Below, piece by piece: positions 24,820-30,380 of a DNA stretch of 49,503 nucleotides. How positions within the stretch are numbered: the stretch's first letter is position 1; each line of letters starts with the position of its first letter. The stretch is from a virus, in the IMG/VR virus record IMGVR_UViG_3300027968_000004, positions 1-49,503 of that record, one strand, 5' to 3'. The notes below the pieces were generated by a model that saw only the letters and a list, made by a program, of their open reading frames with translations, was not told where the DNA came from and ran no database searches. The translations under genes were made by a program, and so were the position numbers.

Positions 24820-25080
24820 TCAACACACAACTGTTCCTGGTACCAACACCCAACTCAATATCGTGGGATAAACCCAAGGAGAATACCATATCACTGGCGA
24901 GAATGGCCAATAGGGACTTGTCGTATGCGTTGGAATATCTGGGTACGATGGCACAAAAGTTGGGATTGGCGTTGGTACGTCGCCTGGATTTGGGATAGAG
25001 ACTACAACCGGAGCGAGGCTCCCAAGCGGGGTTCCAGTTACATTTTCGTTCATATTCACCCTTGCGGCGCTATCGTTCAT
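24820..25080 (-). CDS. Pro/Trp-rich small protein
   Basis: 86 residues from ATG 25080, chosen because GGAGG lies 7 bp upstream, although a perfect hairpin holds that site. The sequence is rich in Pro, Thr, Trp and Tyr (PSYPDIPTHTTSPYWPFSPVIWYSPWVYP) with a hydrophobic end and a final Cys. No family recognised. It may be membrane-active. Confidence 0.55.
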   Translation of the reverse strand: MNDSAARVNMNENVTGTPLGSLAPVVVSIPNPGDVPTPIPTFVPSYPDIPTHTTSPYWPFSPVIWYSPWVYPTILSWVLVPGTVVC

Positions 25081-25082
25081 GG

Positions 25083-25110
25083 CTGTCCTCCGATTAGGAG
25101 CGGAGGACAG
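25083..25110 (-). promoter_or_regulatory. Hairpin sequestering a ribosome-binding site
   Basis: CTGTCCTCCG and CGGAGGACAG form a perfect 10-bp stem with an 8-nt loop. The GGAGG used by ATG 25080 is inside the second arm. Translation would need the hairpin to be opened, for instance by an upstream ribosome or a bound protein. Confidence 0.6.
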
Positions 25111-25120
25111 AGTAACAAGC

Positions 25121-25169
25121 ATCGGTCGCTTTAGAGGAGGAGGAATAATTTTTTAAAGCGATGACCGAT
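25121..25169 (-). other. Second leader hairpin with bulge
   Basis: ATCGGTC-GCTTTA (25121-25133) pairs with TAAAGC-GAT-GACCGAT (25154-25169), 13 bp with a 3-nt bulge and a 20-nt loop containing CTCCTCCTC on the minus strand. Together with the 25083-25110 hairpin it makes a structured leader. Confidence 0.45.
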
Positions 25170-25181
25170 CAGGCGGGATAC

Positions 25182-25385
25182 TTACTCTGCCTCCGCGTGT
25201 CGAGATGTTTCAAACAATCTCGACTGCTCCGTTGCATAAAGGTCCGCTAACGGCGGCCGACCTTTAGCCAAATTTTCTAATTCCTGGCTACTGCCAGAAT
25301 AAATGAGCTTTAGTCCTTTTGGCGGGCGCCCCCGATCCATTGAAAGACCCAATTGTCGAAGAATTTGCGCCCAATAGTTGTACAT
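25182..25385 (-). CDS. Possible small protein
   Basis: 67 residues (NYWAQILRQLGLSMDRGRPPKGLK...NLAKGRPPLADLYATEQSRLF), with two GRPP turns and amphipathic helices. Only a weak ribosome-binding site is visible. It fills the gap and keeps the operon direction. A DNA-binding or small-terminase role is conceivable but unsupported. Confidence 0.45.
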   Translation of the reverse strand: MYNYWAQILRQLGLSMDRGRPPKGLKLIYSGSSQELENLAKGRPPLADLYATEQSRLFETSRHAEAE

Positions 25386-25590
25386 GGCTCTATGCAGTAT
25401 CCTACAGATACCCTGCCTATTTTGTTTTGCTCGTTACTCGTTACCCGTTATCCATTAACTGCTACATCAGATTTAAAAAGACCCGCCCCTCTTCATATTA
25501 TACCATTAAAAAATTAAATTTTGACAGCCAGATAAAATTTTATTTAAAAGGGAGGATATGGCCTCGAAGAGGCCAATAAATCAACGGGTT

Positions 25591-25655
25591 AAGACAAATT
25601 AAGGCAAGTCAAGACAAACCAAGACAAATTAAGACAAATTAAGACAAATTAAGAC
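25591..25655. repeat. Ten-bp tandem repeat (AAGACAAATT)
   Basis: Six full units plus a partial one; four units are exact and two diverged. They lie in the 260-bp gap after the Panacea gene and reach into its stop codon. The rest of the gap (25386-25590) is AT-rich with a small GGCCTC/GAGGCC hairpin at 25560-25574 and no gene. Confidence 0.85.
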
Positions 25656-26236
25656 TTGCTGCCAAAGAAAGAATCGAAGGCCGCTATTTCGGCAAGCTCG
25701 GCATCGATTGCCGAAATCTCTTCTGAAGACTTGCCTCCGGCTATTAAAATATTCCTATAATCCATGTTTGAAGACGAATAAGGCAGGGCAAAGCATTCGG
25801 GGAGTTTCCGCGAAAAAGCAACTAATTCTTCCTGGCTCTTGTCTCCGTGCTCGTAAACAATTTTCTGAATTAATTGCTCTTCGGCCATAGAAAGCTCCCC
25901 CCGGCCCGGGAGCCCAATCAGCCACACCGCGTCTTCGTTGGAAAGAATAAATTTCTTCCAAAACACTCCAAGTACTTCTTTTTCAAGTACTTCTTTTTCA
26001 GGTGCTTCTTTTTCATCGGAGCACAGGTTCAATAAAGCAGAAATGTGCCTTACGGCAGGCCCGCTGCTGGTCAGGATATAGCTATCCGTCGTAATGGGGC
26101 GGCCCCATCGTAAAAGGGCTTCTCGATCTATCAGATAGAGCAGCTTAACCAGCTTCTGGGGGCGGGTATCCTCGCCCAGAAGTCGGAGTACGGCGCTAGC
26201 GGTTTGGGTTGCTTTAATCTCGTTAAATCTTAACAT
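25649..26236 (-). CDS. Panacea-domain (SocA/GepA-like) protein
   Basis: 195 residues from ATG 26236 (GGAG 9 bp upstream); a frame from 26266 would overlap the previous gene. The core reads KLVKLLYLIDREALLRWGRPITTDSY followed by SSGPAVRHI, the Panacea (formerly DUF4065) signature. Such proteins neutralise diverse toxins or act as proteolysis adaptors. No toxin is obvious beside it: the only partner is the 58-residue zinc-ribbon protein upstream. It is the second gene of the late operon. It may act as an anti-toxin against host abortive infection or stabilise the prophage. Confidence 0.8.
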   Translation of the reverse strand: MLRFNEIKATQTASAVLRLLGEDTRPQKLVKLLYLIDREALLRWGRPITTDSYILTSSGPAVRHISALLNLCSDEKEAPEKEVLEKEVLGVFWKKFILSNEDAVWLIGLPGRGELSMAEEQLIQKIVYEHGDKSQEELVAFSRKLPECFALPYSSSNMDYRNILIAGGKSSEEISAIDAELAEIAAFDSFFGSKS

Positions 26237-26243
26237 GTGTTGT

Positions 26244-26420
26244 TCACTCCAATGATTTTTTACCACAATGATGGCAGACGGTTTTATCGGCTGTACAACC
26301 CACCCACTTCTTGCAGGTTGAGCACCACTTGCGGACCGACGGTGGTTTAGTCGAAGGCAACTCTGACCCCAGGGCAGCGCCGGGATTTTGATTTCGTTTC
26401 TTAGGCTTTGATGATCGCAT
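26244..26420 (-). CDS. Zinc-ribbon small protein
   Basis: 58 residues from ATG 26420 (GAGGGG upstream). The basic, Pro-rich N-terminus (RSSKPKKRNQNP) is followed by CSTCKKWVGC and CHHCGKK, one Cys4-type zinc ribbon. It is the first gene of the long minus-strand operon and ends 7 bp before the Panacea start. It could be a DNA-binding regulator or the partner or toxin of the Panacea protein. Confidence 0.6.
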   Translation of the reverse strand: MRSSKPKKRNQNPGAALGSELPSTKPPSVRKWCSTCKKWVGCTADKTVCHHCGKKSLE

Positions 26421-26489
26421 CGGACCCCTCTTCAATTTTACCACAGAAACAACGGCTAAAAGGCAGAAAAGAAAGAAAAAGGGGGTGCT

Positions 26490-26548
26490 AGGTGACCTGT
26501 CGCCAACCGCCGGATAGGCAAGGGGGTTGGTCCACCCCCCTAGACAGG
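26490..26548. other. Leader-region hairpin
   Basis: CCTGTC and GACAGG close a stem-loop of about 55 nt that contains a perfect GGGGGT/ACCCCC hairpin. It lies upstream of the first late gene and could be part of its 5' leader on the minus strand. Confidence 0.4.
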
Positions 26549-26610
26549 CAAAACTAAAAGATACTATAAGTAACGTAAGGCTAAGTCCAGCATCATCAAG
26601 AAGATAACGA

Positions 26611-26635
26611 TGTAACAGGTTCTGAAACTGTTACA
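26611..26635. promoter_or_regulatory. 25-bp near-perfect dyad, operator candidate
   Basis: Arms TGTAACAGGTTC and GAAACTGTTACA around a central T match in 11 of 12 positions. It stands in the divergent gap between the late and early operons, where a phage repressor would bind. A hairpin role in RNA is also possible. Confidence 0.55.
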
Positions 26636-26811
26636 GATAATAACTAACAACGCCCTATTAGACACGCCAGCGCGCTTTCAATCAGTCTCGAAACGTTGCG
26701 CATACGGGCACATACTCGCACTGAAAAGAAGTGTTAAGTCCTTTGTTTTCAATCCGTCTCATTCTGTAGAGTTATGTACTCTATCGAAAAACGCCCGCCT
26801 TTTGCCGGTGT

Positions 26812-26836
26812 GTAAAATTTACCGTGTAAAATTTAC
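26812..26836. promoter_or_regulatory. Paired GTAAAATTTAC palindromes
   Basis: Two copies of the 11-bp palindrome at 26812-26822 and 26826-26836, start-to-start spacing 14 bp. The second is extended to TGTAAAATTTACA. Further copies are at 28378-28388 (just before the second RNA-like region) and 40517-40527 (inside a gene). Likely a repeated protein-binding site. Confidence 0.6.
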
Positions 26837-26903
26837 ATACCGAGCAAATTTTAATCGCATATGTGTCTACTTACCTGTACGCGAGCCTATGTGCGCGTCC
26901 GCC

Positions 26904-26940
26904 CGTGTACGCGTGCGCGTGCGCGCGTATGCGCGTATAT
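26904..26940. other. Alternating purine-pyrimidine tract
   Basis: 37 bp alternate strictly between pyrimidine and purine, mostly CG and TG steps with a TATAT end. Such tracts readily adopt Z-DNA under negative supercoiling and melt at the TA-rich end. Confidence 0.7.
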
Positions 26941-26960
26941 CCCGCCGTCACACCCGCTCC

Positions 26961-27160
26961 GACGTACCGGCGCCTCGCCCTACTGACGCACCGGCGCACC
27001 GGAGCATCGGCACGTCGGCACGTCGGCACGTCGGCACGTCGGCGCATCGGCACGTCGGCACGTCGGCACGCCAACGCAGCAACACATCGACGCACCGGCG
27101 CACCGGCGCATCGGAGCACCGGAGCACCGGAGCACCGGAGCACCGGAGCATCGACATACC
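26961..27160. repeat. Array of 25 eight-bp repeats
   Basis: Unbroken 8-bp periodicity. The commonest units are GGCACGTC (runs of four and two) and GGAGCACC (run of four), with related GGCGCAYC and GACGCACC units. Because 8 is not a multiple of 3, long open frames on both strands here are by-products of the repeat. A replication-origin iteron array is a plausible use. Confidence 0.85.
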
Positions 27161-27182
27161 GGTGTCCCAATACGTTCCCGTT

Positions 27183-27202
27183 TTGGGAATTTTGATTCCC
27201 AA
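27183..27202. other. Perfect hairpin TTGGGAAT/ATTCCCAA
   Basis: An 8-bp stem with a TTTG loop, preceded by TTCCCGTT. A related copy lies at ~30243-30278 upstream of another small-gene cluster. It is followed (27265-27286) by a CGCGAAA/TTTCGCG hairpin in an A/T-rich stretch. Confidence 0.5.
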
Positions 27203-27299
27203 AGTGGAACTGTTTTTCCACTTCCCCCTTTTTTTCGCGCACGCGCGCGATTAAAAAAAGAACGCGCGAAAAATTTTTATTTCGCGTGTTTTCAATCAC

Positions 27300-27795
27300 T
27301 TACGCGCCGAGCGCAACACAATTTGGCGACCAAAGGGACTTTTTGGCACGCATACTGCAACAGGTGTTTGCGTCATTCGGAGGTTGGTGAGTTTCCCAGC
27401 CGGGTGACAAGGATGGTCGAAGCCAAAATCCGCCGAGAGACAACGGGTTCGGAGAATAGGCAGCAACTCCGCAAGGCCATGCGGGGTTTTCGACGTGTCC
27501 CCGCCCATAGGGGGCGAAGGTGGGCTCGGAGCGCGGAGACTGAAAGCCAATAGGCAACTAACCGCGCGGGGACTGGTGGAGCCTGTTACTGACCGGAACA
27601 AGCTGCTAATATGACGCCAAGCTTGAAGTTGCATGGCGTAAGGCAGAAGGGAAGGCAGGTGCAAACAGGCGACGATATCAGGGCAGGGCCACAAGATAAC
27701 TCCCCTTTTTTCTGCTCCTTTGCTGTCCTCCTGCTCCAGCGCCGCACTTTCATGTGCGGTGTTGAATCTAGGGGACAGCATCCCCACTTTATGGA
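27300..27795 (+). ncRNA. Candidate large structured RNA 1
   Basis: About 500 bp with no credible coding frame but many helices. Examples are a long-range 7-bp GCCTGTT/AACAGGC (from 27581 and 27664) enclosing CTGC/GCAG and ACGCCA/TGGCGT. Also present are GCGCGG/CCGCGC (from ~27530) enclosing GCC-AATA-GGC, CCGCA/TGCGG near 27469, CGCCC/GGGCG near 27502, and a terminal domain TGCTGTCC/GGACAGCA (~27720-27780) enclosing AGC-GCCGCAC/GTGCGGU-GUU. The last helix ends just before the Shine-Dalgarno of the next gene. It resembles large phage ncRNAs in scale (GOLLD, ROOL, HEARO-like), but I cannot match it to any. Confidence 0.5.
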
Positions 27796-27803
27796 GATTA
27801 GAA

Positions 27804-28094
27804 ATGACGAACAATCAACCTTCAAACATTATGGCGCAGCTTCAGGCTGCGATGCAAAGAATCAAAGAGCTTGAAGCACAAGTTGCTCGCCGGTCAACGA
27901 TCACGTTCAAGGTCAGTGATAAGGGCGCGGTGAGCGCATACGGGCTTGGCAGATATCCGGTGACACTCTATGCCGAGCAATGGGAGCGCTTGCTCGGCAA
28001 AGCGGACGAGTTGCGGGCGTTCATTGAAGCGCACCGTAGTGAACTAAAAACTAAGGCTCAGGCACAAGCCGAAGCCGAAGCAAAGGCACAGTAG
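27804..28094 (+). CDS. Small early protein (VSDKGAVSAYGLGRYPVTLY type)
   Basis: 96 residues from ATG 27804 (GGAG 9 bp upstream). An N-terminal helix (IMAQLQAAMQRIKELEAQV) is followed by a conserved-looking block FKVSDKGAVSAYGLGRYPVTLYAEQWERLLG and a helix. It ends in an Ala/Glu/Gln repeat tail (AQAQAEAEAKAQ). The block occurs in uncharacterised proteins of phages and other mobile elements. Its place between two structured non-coding regions suggests an RNA- or DNA-binding job, as inference only. Confidence 0.75.
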   Translation: MTNNQPSNIMAQLQAAMQRIKELEAQVARRSTITFKVSDKGAVSAYGLGRYPVTLYAEQWERLLGKADELRAFIEAHRSELKTKAQAQAEAEAKAQ

Positions 28095-28285
28095 CTCCGT
28101 TCGGCATCAGCGGGGCGCCCGCTGATGTCCGCCTCGTGGTACGGGGCGGGCATGAGGGGGCGCCTTTATGCCCTTCTTGTGCGGGGCGCAGCAGTGTGTC
28201 CCGCCAAGACGAATAATCAATCTCCCGCGCCCGTGCGGTTTCTTGGAGCCGTGCGGACGCGGCAGTGTCTCCATTTGCTAGACTT

Positions 28286-28330
28286 GCGCTGCGTTGCATT
28301 GCGCTGCGTTGCATTGCGCTGCGTTGCATT
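28286..28330. repeat. Three perfect 15-bp tandem repeats
   Basis: GCGCTGCGTTGCATT repeated three times without change, at the 5' side of the second structured region. Confidence 0.9.
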
Positions 28331-28357
28331 GCGCGGCGCTAGTCTGCAGGAGCACTG

Positions 28358-28374
28358 CGTCCGGAAACCGGACG
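28358..28374. other. CGTCCGG-AAA-CCGGACG hairpin
   Basis: A perfect 7-bp stem with an AAA loop, just before the structured region. It is a member of the recurring GTCCG/CGGAC hairpin family of the early arm. Confidence 0.6.
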
Positions 28375-28393
28375 TTGGTAAAATTTACATAGT

Positions 28394-28880
28394 GCCCTGT
28401 GTTTCGAGGATACCCTGCCAACTACCTCGCCTTTTGACCCACCTCGAAACCCTCCCCCCAACGAAAGTTGGGGTATCCTCAAAGCGCAGGGCGTTGCCGA
28501 GCGTTGCTGTGGGCCTTGCTGGGCCTTCTAGGGCTTACTAGCAAGGCTTGACTTGCGGGGCGTGTGCAAATATACTTACCGCGCCTCATGCCGGACGCTC
28601 ATCAGGCGTTTGCTTGCTGAGTGTCCAGCTTGGGACACGGTTCCACACTCCTACCGGTCTCGACGTGGGAGCCGCAGCAATCGCGGTAAGTCTTTGATTG
28701 CGCGGCGCTTAGACCACGCCTGCCGCTGTGGGCGGCGGGAGATTCGGAGCGACAAGCCTCCGGTAGGGTGCAAACAGGCGTGCGCCCAAGCTTGGGGAGT
28801 CCGAGGCTTGCCGTCGCCAAAGCCCGCAGATAGCGAATGTCCTCTCCTAGCCGATCCTAGCCAATAGCATCGGCTAGCAA
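28394..28880 (+). ncRNA. Candidate large structured RNA 2
   Basis: About 490 bp without a gene but dense in long helices. (a) A 20-bp stem with two single-base offsets, 28394-28414 with 28472-28492, holding a CCCAAC-GAAA-GTTGGG hairpin. (b) GCCTTGCT/AGCAAGGC, 28513/28540. (c) A 9-bp long-range stem CTTACCGCG/CGCGGTAAG (28575/28682) enclosing GGACGCTCA/TGAGTGTCC and GTGTCC/GGACAC. (d) CAAGCCTC/GAGGCTTG (28753/28803). (e) CTAGCCGAT/ATCGGCTAG (28847/28869). A GTAAAATTTAC site precedes it at 28378. Plus-strand transcription is assumed from flanking genes. No tRNA, tmRNA or RNase P signature is seen. Confidence 0.6.
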
Positions 28881-28961
28881 GACACGTTAGAAGCGCGACA
28901 TCCGGCGCGGGATACCTGCGGGAAAACCGCCTTGGGGCCTCGGACTAACCCTAATTTGCTC

Positions 28962-28998
28962 GGCGTCCGTCCATCCATCCGTCCATTTTGCGGACGCC
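28962..28998. other. GGCGTCCG/CGGACGCC hairpin before first small early genes
   Basis: A perfect 8-bp stem (28962-28969 with 28991-28998), 17 bp before ATG 29016. The loop contains repeated TCCATCC and an alternative inner GTCC/GGAC pairing. Same family as the other GTCCG hairpins. Confidence 0.5.
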
Positions 28999-29015
28999 CT
29001 GTGCGGAGGCAAAAA

Positions 29016-29240
29016 ATGCACACAGTAGAGTCTTTTGGGTGCGATTGTTTTGGCAATTGCACCGGCTGGCAAGTGATACGGGGCAGGCAGGTGCTCGCCC
29101 AATTCGTGGCGAGCGTCTATGAGCCTCAAGCACGCGAGGACGCTCGCCGCGCGGCGTTTGCCCTTGCTGCACGCCTTAACGCAGCAGAGGATTCCGCTCG
29201 TCGAGCAAAGGACGTGATTCAGCACGTCCTTGCAGACTAA
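29016..29240 (+). CDS. Small early protein
   Basis: 74 residues from ATG 29016 (GGAGG 6 bp upstream). The N-terminus has three Cys (FGCDCFGNC) followed by TGWQVIRGRQVLAQF, then a long Ala/Arg-rich helix (ARRAAFALAARLNAAEDSARRAK). It may bind metal or nucleic acid. It begins a run of closely spaced early genes and lies 14 bp before the Csx16-like gene. Confidence 0.7.
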   Translation: MHTVESFGCDCFGNCTGWQVIRGRQVLAQFVASVYEPQAREDARRAAFALAARLNAAEDSARRAKDVIQHVLAD

Positions 29241-29254
29241 TACGGAGGAAAAAA

Positions 29255-29623
29255 ATGGAAAAAATCGTGGTAACAAGGCACGCCGCTCTCGTAGAATTCC
29301 TACGAGAGATTGGCCTAATCTCAGAGGATACGCCAATTATCTCGCACGCCAGAGTGGAGGACGTGCGAGGCAAGCATGTCATTGGTGTGCTGCCCTTGGC
29401 GCTGGCCGTTGAAGCACGGACAGTAACAGAAGTGCCCTTGCATATCCCGCAGGAATTGCGGGGCAAAGAATTAAGCCTCGACGAGGTGCGCATGTATGCC
29501 GGAGCACCGGTACGGTATACCGTATACCGCACCGAAGAACTCTTGGACGTTGTAGCGTCCGAGAGTGCCTATCTAACTGGCGCCTCAATTGCGCACATGG
29601 ATGAAGAGCTAGAGCAATTTTAA
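29255..29623 (+). CDS. Csx16-like (VVA1548 family) protein, possible anti-CRISPR ring nuclease
   Basis: 122 residues. The pattern VTRHAALVEFLREIGLI...VRGKHVIGVLPLALAVEA...VPLHIPQELRGKELSLDEV follows the Csx16/VVA1548 family: a TRH near the N-terminus, a GxxVIGxLP strand-turn and a P.ELRGKEL block. Csx16 is found beside type III CRISPR systems and is linked to breakdown of cyclic oligoadenylate signals. No CRISPR array or cas gene is in the window, so a phage copy could blunt type III immunity. Recognised from memory of the family pattern, not by search. Strong GGAGG site. Confidence 0.6.
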   Translation: MEKIVVTRHAALVEFLREIGLISEDTPIISHARVEDVRGKHVIGVLPLALAVEARTVTEVPLHIPQELRGKELSLDEVRMYAGAPVRYTVYRTEELLDVVASESAYLTGASIAHMDEELEQF

Positions 29624-29640
29624 ACCCGTCGGAGGAAGCC

Positions 29641-29964
29641 ATGAAAATGAAAAAGAGAACGTATATGCGGGAGTTGAAGAAATTTAAAACTCCCGATGGT
29701 CGAAAGGCTTTGAATTTTATGCTGCGGGTGCGGCTCGCCCGCTTCGTGGCGGATAATTTCTCATTCGACGAGGCGGAACGCCTCGTTAAGTACTTGGATG
29801 AGAATAAAATAGCACATTGTCTCCATCACGTAGACACACACTACTGTGGTACGTGCTACCACAGCGAAGATATATATGAATTAAGCCTGCCGACAGGTAA
29901 GCTGTTTATTCACTATGACAACTCCGGCAGCACGCCGGAGTTTCGATTCACGCCAGCAAGCTAG
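29641..29964 (+). CDS. Small early protein with His/Cys cluster
   Basis: 107 residues. A basic N-terminus and helix (ALNFMLRVRLARFVADNFSFDEAERLVKYLDENK) are followed by HCLHHVDTHYCGTCYH, a potential metal site, and an acidic strand-rich end. GGAGG lies 6 bp upstream. Family unknown. The early anti-defence-like neighbourhood suggests a host-interaction role. Confidence 0.7.
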   Translation: MKMKKRTYMRELKKFKTPDGRKALNFMLRVRLARFVADNFSFDEAERLVKYLDENKIAHCLHHVDTHYCGTCYHSEDIYELSLPTGKLFIHYDNSGSTPEFRFTPAS

Positions 29965-29972
29965 GAGGAACA

Positions 29973-30188
29973 ATGAAGAGAGCATATGAGTTATACGATG
30001 AAAAAACAAGACGGGCGACCCCCGTCATAGACTTAACAGACGAGGAAGCCAGGAGGCTCAATGAAGCCCTTCTTGCCACAGGCTCGTCGAAGTACTTAAT
30101 TGCCAAAGAAGACCGAAAAGGGTTTTACTCTGGCCTCACGCGTTCCGAACTGGATCGCACGGGAACGTGTGAAACGGATTGGTACTAA
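29973..30188 (+). CDS. Small early protein
   Basis: 71 residues (RAYELYDEKTRRATPVIDLTDEEARRLNEALLATGSSKYLIAKEDRKGF), with a strand, a helix and a short end rich in Thr and Asp. AGGAGG lies 6 bp upstream. It ends just before a hairpin-rich gap. No family recognised. Confidence 0.65.
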   Translation: MKRAYELYDEKTRRATPVIDLTDEEARRLNEALLATGSSKYLIAKEDRKGFYSGLTRSELDRTGTCETDWY

Positions 30189-30380
30189 AACGGGGCGTCC
30201 GGCTAAAGCGGGGCGTCCGGTTTGCGGACGGATGCCCTGCACATTCCCGTGTTGGGAAAAGAAATTCCCATTTTGGGCTGCGGATGACGGCGGCACACGA
30301 GTTTTCAACAACTTACGTGCTGAAGTCCCTTTGGCCCACGAATTGCAATACAAAACAGCAAATTCGCATATGGAGGTCAC
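30189..30380. other. Hairpin-rich intercistronic gap
   Basis: Contains two copies of GGGGCGTCCGG, a perfect CGTCCG-GTTTG-CGGACG stem (30214-30230), and a segment ~30243-30278 (TTCCCGTGTTGGGAA...TTCCCA) related to the one at 27174-27207. I see no gene in it. It may hold a promoter or processing site for the next cluster. Confidence 0.5.

Noticed and set aside
24595-25385. Small terminase subunit
   Set aside because: Position upstream of TerL is suggestive, but neither small gene shows a helix-turn-helix or a typical small-subunit length.
26961-27160. CRISPR array
   Set aside because: Units are 8 bp without spacers, so this is a tandem satellite and not a repeat-spacer array. No cas genes are nearby.
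26802-27299. Long open frames on both strands with Arg/His/Thr-rich repeats
   Set aside because: They come from the 8-bp repeat array, which keeps several frames open with repetitive translations. No ribosome-binding sites support them.
27300-27800. Group II intron
   Set aside because: Some stems look suggestive, but there is no GUGYG start, no 34-nt domain V and no reverse transcriptase. The AGC/GUU hairpin is too short.
27296-27814. Minus-strand frame of about 170 codons and smaller overlapping frames
   Set aside because: The region is packed with RNA helices, the translation is Pro/Ser/Cys-rich and featureless, and the start has no Shine-Dalgarno.
28125-28867. Plus-strand frames of 100-140 codons
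   Set aside because: Arg/Cys/Ala-rich translations with no good starts. They cross the 15-bp repeats and the long helices, so the structure explains the sequence better than coding does.
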